Below are positions 8,189 through 17,260 of a DNA stretch of 64,000 nucleotides, piece after piece. Source of the DNA: Qipengyuania psychrotolerans (GTDB taxonomy: Bacteria > Pseudomonadota > Alphaproteobacteria > Sphingomonadales > Sphingomonadaceae); the NCBI RefSeq assembly GCF_019711355.1, contig NZ_CP081297.1, positions 496,001 through 560,000 on the forward strand. Reading direction: 5' to 3'. The translations under genes and the position numbers were made by a program. Positions within the stretch are counted from its first letter, which is position 1, and each line of letters starts with the position of its first letter. The notes beneath the pieces are model-generated. The model did not search any database and was not told where the DNA came from. It was given only the letters and a program-made list of their open reading frames with translations.

Positions 8189-9619
8189 TCAGCGTCCTCC
8201 GCTGAAGTTGCCGCCACCGCCTTTGTTAGCGTTGTACGGGTTCTTGGGGCTCTTGAGGACCACCCGGACAGGGACGGCTTCGAAGCCGAGCTTCGCGCGG
8301 ATCCCGTTGATCAGGTAGCGCTCGTAGCTTGTGGGCAGGTCATCCAGCCTTGAGCCGAACACGACGAAGCGCGGCGGGCGGGTGCTTGCCTGCGTGATGT
8401 AGCGCAGCTTGATCCTGCGGCCGCCGGGCGCGGGCGGGGGATTGGCTTCCAGGGCATCGTCAAACCAGCGGTTGAGCGCAGCTGTCGGAACGCGGCGGCT
8501 CCATGCTTCGCGCAGTTCGAACGCGGCCGACAGCATAGTGTCGATACCTTTGCCGGTCTTTGCGGACACGGCGAACAGCGGAACTCCGCGAACCTGCGCA
8601 AGCCCCTCGTTCAGGGCTTCGCGAATGCCATTGAACAGATAGCTAGGGCTTTCGGCGATATCCCACTTGTTGATCGCGATCATCAGCGCGCGCCCTTCTT
8701 CGAGCACCTGGCTGGCGATCTTGAGATCCTGGTGTTCAAGGCCCTGGGTCGCATCTAGCAGCAGCACGACCACCTCGGCGAAATCGATCGCCCTTTTGGC
8801 ATCGGCGACGGACATCTTTTCGATCTTGTCGACCACGCGGGCGCGCTTACGCATTCCGGCTGTGTCGATAAGGCGAATTTCGCGGGTCTCGTTCGCCTTG
8901 GGATCGAACCATTCCCAGTCGACGGCAATCGAATCGCGGGTGATGCCGGCTTCGGGACCGGTCAGCAGGCGGTCTTCGCCCAGCATCCGGTTGATGATCG
9001 TCGACTTGCCCGCATTAGGACGACCTACGATGGCGAGCTTCAGCGGACCAGCAGGTGCGTCCTCGTCATCATAGTCGTATTTTTCGCCCGTATCCGCTTC
9101 GGCTTCTTCAGACTTGGCGCCAATAATGGGCCACAGGCCGCCGAACAGATCGGCAATGCCTTCGCCGTGTTCTGCGGAGACGCCCAGCGGTTCGCCAAGG
9201 CCGAGGGAATAGCTTTCCAGGATCCCGGCTTCTGCGGCTTTCCCTTCTGCCTTGTTCGCAACGAGGACCACGGGCACTTCCTGCTCGCGCAGCCAGCGGG
9301 CAATTTCCTCGTCCATCGGAGTGATGCCAGCACGCGCATCGATGACGAACATCGCGGCGTCGGCATCGTCAATGCTGACTTCGGTCTGCTTGCGCATGCG
9401 TCCGGGCAGGGAGGCGTCGTCTTCGTCTTCCCAGCCGGCAGTGTCGACCACCGTGAATTCCATCCCGGCAATTTCTGCATCGCCCATGCGCCGGTCGCGC
9501 GTGACGCCAGGCTGGTCGTCAACGAGGGCGAGTTTCTTGCCTACGAGCCTGTTGAACAGGGTCGATTTTCCGACATTCGGACGGCCGATGATAATAACGG
9601 TGGGTTTGTTGGATGCCAT
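8189..9619 (-). CDS. der: Ribosome-assembly GTPase Der (EngA)
   Basis: The 476-residue protein holds two tandem GTPase domains (GRPNVGKST near residue 10 and GRPNAGKST near 190, with DTAG switch motifs in both) and a C-terminal KH-like domain. This is the layout unique to Der, which acts in 50S ribosomal subunit maturation. The ATG before ASNKPTVIIIG was chosen because it matches the usual N-terminus. A TTG 39 bases upstream adds a non-conserved extension. A DUF2721 gene follows after 2 bases. Confidence 0.95.
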   Translation of the reverse strand: MASNKPTVIIIGRPNVGKSTLFNRLVGKKLALVDDQPGVTRDRRMGDAEIAGMEFTVVDTAGWEDEDDASLPGRMRKQTEVSIDDADAAMFVIDARAGITPMDEEIARWLREQEVPVVLVANKAEGKAAEAGILESYSLGLGEPLGVSAEHGEGIADLFGGLWPIIGAKSEEAEADTGEKYDYDDEDAPAGPLKLAIVGRPNAGKSTIINRMLGEDRLLTGPEAGITRDSIAVDWEWFDPKANETREIRLIDTAGMRKRARVVDKIEKMSVADAKRAIDFAEVVVLLLDATQGLEHQDLKIASQVLEEGRALMIAINKWDIAESPSYLFNGIREALNEGLAQVRGVPLFAVSAKTGKGIDTMLSAAFELREAWSRRVPTAALNRWFDDALEANPPPAPGGRRIKLRYITQASTRPPRFVVFGSRLDDLPTSYERYLINGIRAKLGFEAVPVRVVLKSPKNPYNANKGGGGNFSGGR

Positions 9620-9730
9620 ACTGCGCCGGCAAGTGGCGTGTCGCGCGCCGATTGGCAAGGTAAAGAGCGCGCTGAACGAGATTCAGTCGGGCACTTCAAA
9701 GGGGCCCCAGAGCAGGAATATCGGGCGCTC

Positions 9731-9756
9731 AGGCGGCCTTCCTGGAGATGGCCGCC
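9731..9756 (-). terminator. Hairpin after the DUF3297 gene
   Basis: AGGCGGCC and GGCCGCCT form an 8-bp stem starting 17 bases beyond the DUF3297 stop codon. No T run follows on the minus strand, so it may stabilise the transcript end without being a strong terminator. Apart from this hairpin the 9620-9772 gap holds no recognisable gene. Confidence 0.4.
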
Positions 9757-9772
9757 TCGCGTAACATGTTGA

Positions 9773-10057
9773 TCAGTCTGCCTTGCGAACAGGTGGTTCT
9801 TCGCCCAGGTCTTCAAACCATGCTTCGACAGGACCGCTGAGCTTCACCGTCAGGGGATTGCCCTTCCGGTCCATCGTCTTGCCAGCTTGAACGCGCACCC
9901 AGCCTTCCGAGATCGAATATTCCTCGATGTCGGTGCGCACGCGCCCTTTGAACCGGATGCCGATACCGCGCTTCAGCACTTCGATGTCGAAGTGTTCATT
10001 CTTCGGATTCACCGAGAGATGATCGGGCGGAAGGTCTGCTTTTGTATCTTCGCTCAT
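9773..10057 (-). CDS. DUF3297 family protein
   Basis: The 94-residue soluble protein contains the DUF3297 core: PPDHLSVNPKNEHFD, RGIGIRFKGRVRTDIEEY, SEGWVRV, then GNPLTVKLSGPVEAWFED. The family is small and widespread in proteobacteria, with no known function. The ATG before SEDTKAD was chosen because everything upstream in this frame is non-conserved and runs through the tRNA-Leu gene on the other strand. Confidence 0.82.
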   Translation of the reverse strand: MSEDTKADLPPDHLSVNPKNEHFDIEVLKRGIGIRFKGRVRTDIEEYSISEGWVRVQAGKTMDRKGNPLTVKLSGPVEAWFEDLGEEPPVRKAD

Positions 10058-10218
10058 GGTGCGGCCCCCTAATCGCCCTTTTTTCGCCTCGCAAGACATA
10101 TCGGGCAACTCATCCCCTCCTGCCGCACTGCCGCGCTTGCCCTTTTCGCCGGACCCTACTAGAGGCACGCGCCTATACGCGTAGCGTGCGCCGCTTACGC
10201 GCAGCTTCGTTCGGGTTA

Positions 10219-10303
10219 GCGGGCGTGGCGGAATTGGTAGACGCGCTGGTTTTAGGTACCAGTATCGAAAGATGTGGGGGTTCGAGTCCCTTCGCCCGCA
10301 CCA
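10219..10303 (+). tRNA. tRNA-Leu (anticodon TAG)
   Basis: The 85-base gene folds as a class II tRNA: acceptor arms GCGGGCG/CGCCCGC, D-arm GGCGGAATTGGTAGACGC, anticodon stem CTGGT/ACCAG with loop TTTAGGT, a variable arm, and T-arm GGGGGTTCGAGTCCC. CCA is encoded. The TAG anticodon reads CUN codons, chiefly CUA. Confidence 0.96.
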
Positions 10304-10372
10304 ATCCGTCACGTATGTGCAAAGCCTTCACGCCTTAATTAGACACTTGGAAAATCACGAGTTCTCAAACCC

Positions 10373-11941
10373 ATGCAGATCAAAGAAACCGCCAATGACG
10401 GCCTGAAGCGCGCCTATTCGATCACCCTTACGGCCAAGGATATCGACGGCCGGATCGATTCGGAAATCAAGAAGATCGCTCCGCAGGTGAAAATGCCGGG
10501 CTTCCGCCCAGGCAAGGTGCCAGCAAATCTCGTGCGCAAGATGCATGGCGAACAGCTTCATGCCCAGTCGCTTAACGACATGATCCGCGAATCGGTCGAC
10601 AAGGTGATGGCCGACAACGAACTGCGTCCCGCGATGCAGCCCAAGGTCGAACTTGCCGAAGGCTATGAAGAAGGCAAGGATGCCACGGTCACAGTCGAAC
10701 TCGAAATCCTGCCAAAGGTCGAAGCGCCTTCGACAGACGGTATCGAGATCGAGCGCATGACCGTTCCGGTGTCCGACGAGCAGGTGATGGATTCCATCAA
10801 GACCCTCGCATCGAACAACAAGAGCTATAAGGACGCTGCCAAGTCCAAGAAGGCTGCTGACGGCGACCAGCTGATCATCGATTTCGTCGGCAGCGTCGAC
10901 GGTGAAGAGTTCGAAGGCGGCAAGGCCGAAGGTACGCCGCTGGTGCTTGGTTCGGGAATGTTCATTCCCGGCTTCGAAGAGCAGCTGACCGGCACCAAGA
11001 CTGGTGAAAAGAAGACTATCGAAGTCACTTTCCCCGAAGATTACCAGGCTGCACACCTCGCCGGCAAGAAGGCCGAGTTTGCGGTTACGGTCCAGCAGGT
11101 TAAGGTCGAAAGCGATACCGAGATCGATGACGAGTTCGCGAAGAACTTCGGCCTCGACGGTCTCGACAAGCTCAAGGAACTGATGCGCGGCCAGCTCGAG
11201 CAGGAAACTGCCGGCCTGACGCGCACCCAGATGAAGCGCTCGCTGCTCGACCAGCTCGCTTCGGGTCACGATTTCGCCGTGCCGCAGGGCATGGTCGATG
11301 CGGAATTCGAACAGATCTGGAACCAGCTCCAGCAGGAAGCCGCCGGATCGGAAGATCCCGAAGCGATGCTGAAGGAAATCGAAGCCGAGAAGGACGATTA
11401 TCGTTCGATCGCCGAACGCCGCGTGCGTCTTGGTCTGCTCCTTTCGGAAATTGGCCAGGCGAACAACGTACAGGTCACGCCGAATGAGATGAGCATGCTG
11501 ATCCAGCAGGCTGCCCAGCAGTACCGTGCCGAAGATCGTGAGCGGTTTATCGAGTACGTTCAGTCCGAACCGATGGCTGCCGCGCAGCTGCGTGCCCCGC
11601 TGTACGAAGACAAGGTCGTCGACTTCCTCTTCGACAAGGCTGAAATCACCGAGCGCGAAGTGACGCGCGAGGAACTGGAAGCCGCAATCGAAGCTGACGA
11701 GAGCGACGAGGCTGCCAAGCCGAAGAAGAAAGCTCCGGCCAAGAAGAAGGCCCCTGCGAAAAAGGCTGCTGCCAAGAAGGACGATAAGAAGTCCGACGAA
11801 AAGCCAGCCAAGAAGCCCGCAGCGAAGAAGGCCCCGGCCAAGAAGGACGCAGCCAAGAAGGATGAGGGCGAAAAGAAAGCCCCGGCCAAGAAGGCTGCTG
11901 CCAAGAAGCCTGCAGCAAAGAAAGCTGCTGCGAAGAAATAA
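10373..11941 (+). CDS. tig: Trigger factor with lysine/alanine-rich C-terminal tail
   Basis: Trigger factor is the ribosome-bound chaperone that shields emerging nascent chains. The ribosome-docking loop GFRPGKVP lies near residue 43. The FKBP-type prolyl isomerase domain spans about 160-245 (QLIIDFVGSVDGEEFEGG). The chaperone arms fill the rest to about residue 440. Beyond that is an extra tail of about 75 residues (nt 11708-11938) of repeated PAKK, AAKK and PAAKK units, like a histone H1 tail. It makes the protein 522 residues against the usual 430-450. The basic tail may bind RNA or ribosomes; this is inference. Confidence 0.95.
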   Translation: MQIKETANDGLKRAYSITLTAKDIDGRIDSEIKKIAPQVKMPGFRPGKVPANLVRKMHGEQLHAQSLNDMIRESVDKVMADNELRPAMQPKVELAEGYEEGKDATVTVELEILPKVEAPSTDGIEIERMTVPVSDEQVMDSIKTLASNNKSYKDAAKSKKAADGDQLIIDFVGSVDGEEFEGGKAEGTPLVLGSGMFIPGFEEQLTGTKTGEKKTIEVTFPEDYQAAHLAGKKAEFAVTVQQVKVESDTEIDDEFAKNFGLDGLDKLKELMRGQLEQETAGLTRTQMKRSLLDQLASGHDFAVPQGMVDAEFEQIWNQLQQEAAGSEDPEAMLKEIEAEKDDYRSIAERRVRLGLLLSEIGQANNVQVTPNEMSMLIQQAAQQYRAEDRERFIEYVQSEPMAAAQLRAPLYEDKVVDFLFDKAEITEREVTREELEAAIEADESDEAAKPKKKAPAKKKAPAKKAAAKKDDKKSDEKPAKKPAAKKAPAKKDAAKKDEGEKKAPAKKAAAKKPAAKKAAAKK

Positions 11942-11964
11942 GCCTCAAAGGCTCACCAGATCAG

Positions 11965-11997
11965 AAGGGCGGCGGGAGCGATCCTGCCGCCCTTTTT
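11965..11997 (+). terminator. Intrinsic terminator of tig
   Basis: A nine-pair stem (AAGGGCGGC/GCCGCCCTT) with a 12-base loop overlaps a run of five T residues. It lies 24 bases after the tig stop codon and just before the convergent antiporter gene. Confidence 0.85.
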
Positions 11998-12005
11998 CGT
12001 GGTGC

Positions 12006-13373
12006 CTACTCAGGCTTTGAGTGAGGCTCGACCGTAAGCGGGCTATCGGCGGGGCGATGGGAATCGATCGTATCGCCTTGGCCTGCGTGAATATGCGCGC
12101 GCTTGTTCTCGACATGGCGGATCAGCGGGCCTGCCACGATGCCGTGGACGACAACCGATACCAGGATGATGAAGCTTGCCGTTGCCCAAAGCAGGTCAAG
12201 CCCTTCGAAATCGGCGTGGTTCTGGCCGTAGGCGAGGTAATAGATCGACCCCATGCCGCGCACACCCAGGAACGCGACTGCGAACTTTCCTACCAGCGGC
12301 AGATCGCAATGCGCTTCGGCGAGCAAACCCGCCAGCGGGCGAATAATGAAAATGAGTGCCAGGCCAACCAGCGCGGCAGGCCATGTCAGCCCGTCAAGCA
12401 CCCCGCTTGCCAGCATCGCTCCGAAACTGAAAAGCACCGCGACCAGCACGATCTGTTCGATCTGGTCGATGAAATGGTGGCTGAGCTTGTGATAACGGCT
12501 GCGGTTTTCGCGCTGCCGAGCCGTGACCGCGCCGACGAAGACGGCGATAAAGCCGTACCCCTCGACCATTTCCGCTAAGCCATACCCCAGCAGCAGGGTG
12601 CCAAGCACAATCAGCCCCTCGCTGGTGGAATATTTCGGCTGCTTCGCAACGTCATCGCCTTCTTCAATTTGCGCCATTGGCGTATCGGCTTCGCGTTCGA
12701 ATACATACCAGGCGCCCGCGCGGCCCACGAGCCAGCCCATGACCACGCCCGCAAAGATGCGCCAGACGAGATCCAGCGCGGCCCATTCAAGCGTCCACGC
12801 GCCAAGCGAGGTCATCCCGACTGCAGCGATTGCAAGATAGGTGAACGGGAAGGCGAGCCCGTCATTGAGGCCCGCTTCGACCGTCAGTGAAAACCGCACG
12901 TCGTGTCGTTCGTTCTCGCCGGGCGGGCCCACTTGCACGCTGCGCGCCAGCACCGGATCGGTGGGAGCCATGGCCGCGCCCAGCAGCAAGGCCGAGGCAG
13001 GTGCAAGGCCAAGCGCCCACCAGCCAAGCAGCGACACTGCAATGATGGTGAGCGGCATGGCTACAAGCAGCAGCGGCCAGATCTGGCGCCAGTTCTTCCA
13101 GTTCGCCGGCCGGTCGATCGCGATGCCCGCCGCCGCAAGCGACGCAATCACGATGAATTCGGTTACATATTCGAGCGCAACGGCATCGAAGCCGTCGACG
13201 GTGGGATTGATATGCGGCAGGCCGATGGGTAGCGAGAACAACAGATAGCCAGCCGCGACATAAACGATCGGTAGCGATAGCCAGAAGCGGGCGAGCCATT
13301 TCTCAAGCGTGACTGCCAGGATCAGGCCAAGGCCGAAGATCACGAACAGGAAGATGCGCGGGTCGAATTCCAT
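12006..13373 (-). CDS. CPA1-type Na+(K+)/H+ antiporter
   Basis: The 455-residue inner-membrane protein has about twelve hydrophobic spans and the CPA1 motifs APTDPVLA (span 5) and EAGLNDGLAFPF (span 6), which carry the acidic ion-exchange residues. A short hydrophilic His/Asp-rich tail of about 40 residues follows the last span. It exchanges monovalent cations for protons, supporting pH and salt balance. It lies 6 bases downstream of the secreted amidase gene, so it is probably the last gene of the TonB receptor-amidase-antiporter unit. Confidence 0.88.
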   Translation of the reverse strand: MEFDPRIFLFVIFGLGLILAVTLEKWLARFWLSLPIVYVAAGYLLFSLPIGLPHINPTVDGFDAVALEYVTEFIVIASLAAAGIAIDRPANWKNWRQIWPLLLVAMPLTIIAVSLLGWWALGLAPASALLLGAAMAPTDPVLARSVQVGPPGENERHDVRFSLTVEAGLNDGLAFPFTYLAIAAVGMTSLGAWTLEWAALDLVWRIFAGVVMGWLVGRAGAWYVFEREADTPMAQIEEGDDVAKQPKYSTSEGLIVLGTLLLGYGLAEMVEGYGFIAVFVGAVTARQRENRSRYHKLSHHFIDQIEQIVLVAVLFSFGAMLASGVLDGLTWPAALVGLALIFIIRPLAGLLAEAHCDLPLVGKFAVAFLGVRGMGSIYYLAYGQNHADFEGLDLLWATASFIILVSVVVHGIVAGPLIRHVENKRAHIHAGQGDTIDSHRPADSPLTVEPHSKPE

Positions 13374-13379
13374 GCGCTA

Positions 13380-14912
13380 TCAGTCTTCGGCGGCCACAGG
13401 TGGTTCCCAGCGCTTGAAATTTGGCTGCGGAATTTCGGCCGTCCGTACCGCTTCATAGGCCGCGCCCAGTTGCAGGACTTCGAAGTCCTCCCATTTGGCG
13501 CCGAAGAAACTGAGCCCGACGGGAAGCTGCTCGATCGCACCCATCGGCACGGTCAGGTGAGGGTAGCCCGCGATGGCAGCGGGAGATCCGAATCCGATGC
13601 TGCCATTGAAATTGTCACCATTCACCAGATCGCTCGTCCAAGTTGGACCGCGAGTTGGGGCGACGAGAAATCTCACGTCATGCTCTGCAAAGAGAGCATC
13701 GAGTGTTTCCGCGCCTGCGATCCGCACAGCATTGACGCGGGCTTTCTCGTAAGCTGCTTGGTCGGTGGTGCTTTCAGCCAATTCGAACAAGTCTTGGCCA
13801 AACCACCTCATTTCTTTGGCGGCGTTGAAATTGTTGAATACGATAAGCTCGGCCAGATTACGGGGGAGATCATCGCCGGGCAGGCTGGCGAGGTATTTGC
13901 CCATTTCCTCGCGCAGTTCGAACATGAGCACGGTGAAACTGTCGCCGTACATCTGCTCGTTCACATCGAATTCGATGTCCACCAGGACAGCCCCGGCAGC
14001 TTCCATGTCCGCCAGGGCCTGATCGAACACGGTGTTCAGGTCCGCACGGTTGCCGGTTTGCTTGCGCATCACTCCTATACGGACCCCATCGAGAGAGAAG
14101 TCGCCAAGTCCGGAAAAATAGTCTGCACGGCGCGGCACATTGATGGTGGCCGTATCAGCAGCGTCTTCTCCGGCGATGGCGCTGAGGAGCAGGGCAGCAT
14201 CCGCGACAGTGCGCGTCATGGGGCCGGCGGTGTCCTGTGTGCTCGAGATCGGCACCACATGGGTGCGGCTGACCAATCCGACGCTGGGCTTGAAACCAAC
14301 GATACCGTTGATGCTGGCCGGACAGGTGATCGAGCCGTTCGTTTCCGTGCCGATGGCAGCCCACGCGAACTGCGCTGCGACAGCGGCACCGCTGCCCGAG
14401 GATGAGCCGCAAGCGTTGCGGTCGATTGCGTGCGGGTTGCGCGTCAATCCGCCCACGGCGCTCCACCCGCTGGTTGAACCGTTGCTACGGATATTCGCCC
14501 ATTCGGACAAATTCGTCTTGCCGAGAACCAGTCCGCCTGCGGCGCGCAGGTTTGCGACCAGCGGGGCATCACGTTCGGTCCGATTATCGACAAGCGCCAG
14601 GCTTCCGGCAGTTGTGGGCCATTCACGGGTCTCGATGTTGTCCTTGATCAGCACCGTTCGTCCGGCCAGCATGCTGTTCGCGTTGATTTCTTCTGCGGCG
14701 CTGCGGGGCGCGGGATCATAGGCGATGACTGCGTTCAGCACAGGGCCTGCGTCATCGAGCGCTGCAATCCTGCTCGCGTAGATCTCTGCGCTATCGGCTG
14801 CTGAGGCCGCCTTGTCGATTTGTATGCTGACAGGTGGTTCCGAAACCGCCTGCGCGGCAAGCGGTGTGGCGAAGGCTAGGAGCGCGGCGGCGCTGAGCAG
14901 GCGGGGCATCAT
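13380..14912 (-). CDS. Exported amidase-signature hydrolase
   Basis: The 510-residue enzyme belongs to the amidase signature family, with a Ser-cisSer-Lys triad. The Lys lies in VLIKDNIE, and the Gly/Ser-rich core GSSSGSGAAVAAQ and the segment TNGSITCPASINGIVGFKP hold the two serines. Unusually for the family, the N-terminus is a clear signal peptide (LLSAAALLAFATPLAAQA), so the enzyme acts in the periplasm or outside. The substrate cannot be read from sequence; small amides or peptide amides are possible. It sits 40 bases after a TonB-dependent receptor gene and 6 bases before the antiporter. Confidence 0.88.
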   Translation of the reverse strand: MMPRLLSAAALLAFATPLAAQAVSEPPVSIQIDKAASAADSAEIYASRIAALDDAGPVLNAVIAYDPAPRSAAEEINANSMLAGRTVLIKDNIETREWPTTAGSLALVDNRTERDAPLVANLRAAGGLVLGKTNLSEWANIRSNGSTSGWSAVGGLTRNPHAIDRNACGSSSGSGAAVAAQFAWAAIGTETNGSITCPASINGIVGFKPSVGLVSRTHVVPISSTQDTAGPMTRTVADAALLLSAIAGEDAADTATINVPRRADYFSGLGDFSLDGVRIGVMRKQTGNRADLNTVFDQALADMEAAGAVLVDIEFDVNEQMYGDSFTVLMFELREEMGKYLASLPGDDLPRNLAELIVFNNFNAAKEMRWFGQDLFELAESTTDQAAYEKARVNAVRIAGAETLDALFAEHDVRFLVAPTRGPTWTSDLVNGDNFNGSIGFGSPAAIAGYPHLTVPMGAIEQLPVGLSFFGAKWEDFEVLQLGAAYEAVRTAEIPQPNFKRWEPPVAAED

Positions 14913-14952
14913 CTACCCTACCTGCCACAGGACCGCTCAATTGCAAACGCGC

Positions 14953-17067
14953 TTAAAAACTGCCGCTGACAGAGAACCGGAAGATCGGCCCGATGCGGCT
15001 ATCCTGCTCCTCGCGGAACAGGACGTCGCCATCGGGGCGGGGGCTGTCGAATACCGTGCGGTTGAAATAATTGCGTGCGCCGAGGAAATTTCCGTAGGTG
15101 GCACGAACCGTCAGGCCGAATACGTCTTTGTTCTCGATGAAGAGGTCGGCAAAGGTCGGTCCTTCCCATCCTCGCCCGAATTCATAGCGCCTGGAATACC
15201 CGGCCTGATTGTTGGTGAAGATGCTGACGCCATAGGCCCAGTCGGTAGTGGGTACGTCGTGCCGGAAATCGACATCAAGGAAATCGACAGTGTCATAGGA
15301 GAACGGTCGGTCTTCGCCCGTGAATGGGTCGGTCACGTTCATCCACCGCTTGACGCCGGTGAAATCGATGCGCGCCCCGGCAATGCCTACCGGATCAAGG
15401 TTCACCGTGCCCGATAACTGGAGATGCAGCCGGCGAGCATCGCCGATATTCCCGCGTGCCTCGCCGCCGCCCGCCAACGGGAACCAGTCGATGAAATCTT
15501 CGAACCACGCCTGGCGGGCTTCGAATTTGAGCGAACCCCAGGCACCAAGGCCCTTGTTGACCTCCAGTTCGAGATCCCAGCTTTGATAGGGGACGAGTTC
15601 GTTGTTGCCGTTGTTCTCGTTCTCATCGTTGAGCGAGACGCTGGCGAGGAAATCGCCGAAGGATAGCTGGCTGACCCGCCGCGCTGCGGTCAGCGAAATG
15701 TCGAGATCATCTTGGGGCTTCCATGTCAGTGCCAAAGACCCTTTGGGCCGTTTGAAACTGCGCGAATTGGCCGCCACGCCGGTCTGCTCGATGGTTGAAA
15801 ATTCCCCCGTTGCGATAGCCTGGAGCGAGAGGCTGGAGGACAGGCTCTTGGAGAAGCTCAGCGATCCTTCGTAACGATCTTCGCTGACACCGCCGTTTCC
15901 ACCGGGGAAGGGCAGCGGTGCGAAGTCGCCTCCGGGGGCAAGAGTGAAGAGCGCAGAAACACGGTCCAGCCTGTTGAAGGCCGCTTCACCCGACACCTGC
16001 CAGTCGGCATCCCACAAGGACCAGCTGTATTCGAAGCGCCCAATGCGCTCGCCAATGCCATTGGTCTGGGTAAATCGTGATCCAATCGGCAACCTGCCGT
16101 CGTCGAAGCTGTCGATCAAATCGTTGGCAAAGTTATCACGCTCGAAACGCTCGAGCGCGATCAGCTTCAGCCTGCCCGGGCCCGCCGGGAATTCGATATC
16201 ACCGCCCAATTCATATGCGGGACCGTCTTCATTAATCACAAGATCGCGAACTCGTGACGCGCCAAAGACGGGCCTGCCCGTTTCCGGCATATCGCGGAAC
16301 AGGAAGTCTTCCCCATACGAAAGGTTCAGATTGGCGATCACATTCTCGCTGAAGGCGTAGGTGAAATTGGTGGATAGCTTGGGATTGTCGAAGCCGCCGG
16401 AAAACTTGGTATCCTGCTCCTCGATCAGAGATCCATCACCAGCGAAGATCAGATTTGTGCCATCGGCGCCGAAGCGATCGTTACGGTTCGAAAGCGAGAC
16501 TGTGAAATCCAGCTTTCCGCTCGAACCAGACAGCGAGATTTCACCGCCATAGAGCTGCGCTTCGGTGTTATGGGGGCGGAAACCCGTGTTCCAGCTAAAC
16601 TGGCCTGACGCACCGGTATTCACGTAAATCACATTCGCGACCAGGCCGGTGAGCCCCGGGATGTCGAGCGTATTGCCGTCGACCAGCTCGATCCGGACCA
16701 CATCGGCGGCGGAAATACGCGACAGCTGGTCGCGCAGGCTGTCGGACTTGCTGGAGAAACGCTGCCCGTTGACGATGACATTCTGGTTTGCCTGACCAAG
16801 CCCGCGCTGGCCGCCGTCATTACCGCCGGAAATGTTGAAGCCGGGGATACGGCTGACCATGTCGAGCGCGCTGCGAGGCGCAAACTGCGCAAAATACGTC
16901 GGTTCGAAAATGCGGGCGTTCTCGTTCTCCGACCCACCTTCACTGAGCTGCGCAGATGGCGGCGCATCGTTTTCCTGCGCCATCACAGGCGCCGAAGTGG
17001 CCGCGACAAATGCAGTCGATATGAGCATCAAGCTTCTGTAATGGTGCGGAATTATCTTGGTTTTCAT
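14953..17067 (-). CDS. TonB-dependent outer-membrane receptor (plug plus barrel)
   Basis: The 704-residue protein has a signal peptide ending near SAPVMAQ. A plug domain spans about residues 55-150 (SALDMVSRIPGFNISGG, NVIVNGQR, VVRIELVDG). A long beta-barrel ends in Phe (FSVSGSF), the outer-membrane insertion signal. The plug is shorter than in siderophore receptors and no TonB box is obvious. The ligand is unknown. The downstream secreted amidase and antiporter suggest import of an amide- or peptide-containing nutrient. A 7-base inverted repeat (ATCGCTT/AAGCGAT, 17066-17093) includes part of the start codon. Confidence 0.87.
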   Translation of the reverse strand: MKTKIIPHHYRSLMLISTAFVAATSAPVMAQENDAPPSAQLSEGGSENENARIFEPTYFAQFAPRSALDMVSRIPGFNISGGNDGGQRGLGQANQNVIVNGQRFSSKSDSLRDQLSRISAADVVRIELVDGNTLDIPGLTGLVANVIYVNTGASGQFSWNTGFRPHNTEAQLYGGEISLSGSSGKLDFTVSLSNRNDRFGADGTNLIFAGDGSLIEEQDTKFSGGFDNPKLSTNFTYAFSENVIANLNLSYGEDFLFRDMPETGRPVFGASRVRDLVINEDGPAYELGGDIEFPAGPGRLKLIALERFERDNFANDLIDSFDDGRLPIGSRFTQTNGIGERIGRFEYSWSLWDADWQVSGEAAFNRLDRVSALFTLAPGGDFAPLPFPGGNGGVSEDRYEGSLSFSKSLSSSLSLQAIATGEFSTIEQTGVAANSRSFKRPKGSLALTWKPQDDLDISLTAARRVSQLSFGDFLASVSLNDENENNGNNELVPYQSWDLELEVNKGLGAWGSLKFEARQAWFEDFIDWFPLAGGGEARGNIGDARRLHLQLSGTVNLDPVGIAGARIDFTGVKRWMNVTDPFTGEDRPFSYDTVDFLDVDFRHDVPTTDWAYGVSIFTNNQAGYSRRYEFGRGWEGPTFADLFIENKDVFGLTVRATYGNFLGARNYFNRTVFDSPRPDGDVLFREEQDSRIGPIFRFSVSGSF

Positions 17068-17093
17068 CGCTTTCGTTTACAAGCGTAAGCGAT
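17066..17093 (-). promoter_or_regulatory. Inverted repeat at the TonB receptor translation start
   Basis: ATCGCTT and AAGCGAT are exact complements 14 bases apart. In the mRNA they form a stem that includes the first two bases of the receptor ATG and its leader. Control of translation initiation is possible; a LacI-type operator is the alternative. Confidence 0.35.
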
Positions 17094-17260
17094 TGGAGGA
17101 ACGCGGCATCGACAGAGGGCGGTCCATACCCGACGAACCGCATTGCGTGTCGATGGATTGCTTGGATAACCCGCCCAGTTACCAAAGCGGTGGTTAAAGC
17201 CCTTGAACATCGCGCCGCCTATGGCGACATAGGCGCGACAAATTCGACAAGAGGAAATAC

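Noticed and set aside
10058..10312. N-terminal extension of the DUF3297 frame
   Set aside because: It runs through the tRNA-Leu gene on the other strand and is not conserved.
17098..17125. A GGAAC...CGGT element upstream of clpP, resembling an EcfG promoter
   Set aside because: It has one mismatch in the CGTT element; not convincing next to the exact site at 44779-44803.
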